Assembly: GCA_026874595.1 (NCBI GenBank)
Contig: CM049306.1
Coordinates: forward strand, 27,893,519 to 27,957,518
Length of the DNA stretch: 64,000 bases
Source: Sipunculus nudus
Taxonomy: Eukaryota > Annelida > Sipuncula > Golfingiida > Sipunculidae
Direction of reading: 5' to 3'
Numbering within the stretch: position 1 is the stretch's first letter; each line of letters opens with the position of its first letter. A program made the position numbers and the translations under genes. The notes beneath the pieces were generated by a model. It searched no databases. It was not told the origin of the DNA and worked only from the letters and a program-made list of their open reading frames with translations. Shown in pieces: positions 63,901-64,000 of the stretch.

Positions 63901-64000
63901 GATTTTTTTTTTCTTTTTATTATATGTTCCTAGTAAAGGAGAAAGGTGGTTTTCATTATAGTAAGCTCTGTAAATGAATGCTCTGTTTGGTATGGAATAC
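54966..64000. other. Upstream DNA, no gene established
   Basis: Mostly unique AT-rich sequence with a short tandem duplication at 58.06-58.13 kb. Two plus-strand coding-like intervals (55638-56082 and 63506-63607) are described under findings but not called as genes. No RING, TRAF-type zinc finger or PDZ N-terminal exon was found on the minus strand. Confidence 0.45.
58062..58130. repeat. 31-bp tandem duplication
   Basis: The block gactgttctgaccaggctg followed by tttggt occurs at 58062 and 58093, and a third partial 'gactgtt' follows at 58124. Confidence 0.9.

Overview
This is a window of eukaryotic, intron-rich, AT-rich nuclear DNA, almost certainly from an invertebrate animal. No bacterial-style gene organisation is present. 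Dispersed repeats carrying 'aggtcaaggtca', 'gtggcgccac' and CpG-rich 'ggacgg' tails resemble repeats common in mollusc genomes, so a bivalve or gastropod is my best guess. This is an inference; the sequence alone does not fix the species.

The one gene I can support runs on the minus strand and occupies most of the window. It is a member of the PDZRN3/PDZRN4/PDZD4 family (PDZ-domain RING-finger proteins, also called LNX3/LNX4). Six exons recognisable by homology lie at 31896-32146, 26488-26626, 20943-21041, 16442-16504, 11789-11884 and 3951-4064. They have AG/GT boundaries, and their phases join into one open frame. They encode the second half of PDZ1, a linker with a TQT motif and seven prolines, an acidic patch, the whole of PDZ2 split over three exons, and the conserved acidic segment after PDZ2. 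The C-terminal exon or exons lie off the left edge.

Upstream, 46209-46319 is a probable alternative first exon in a CpG-enriched patch. Its phase-0 donor joins in frame to the V-N-G residues of PDZ1. The product would lack RING, TRAF-type zinc fingers and the GLGF half of PDZ1, similar to known short vertebrate isoforms of PDZRN4 and the paralogue PDZD4. A second, weaker first-exon candidate lies at 52446-52601. I found no exon for the RING, zinc fingers or first half of PDZ1 between 46320 and 64000.

The rest is intron and upstream DNA. It holds several repeat families: a 1.24-kb element with 14-bp inverted ends enclosing a 326-bp tandem array (364-1605), a 42-bp minisatellite (8849-9117), a 127-bp tandem array (30872-31254), a ~750-bp foldback element (35508-36258), a two-copy 304-bp repeat (44430-45035) and an (AT)n microsatellite (54901-54965). 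No tRNA, rRNA, CRISPR or clear transposase gene was seen. I did not find a new molecular system. The points most worth checking are the alternative start exons and the foldback and inverted-end elements.
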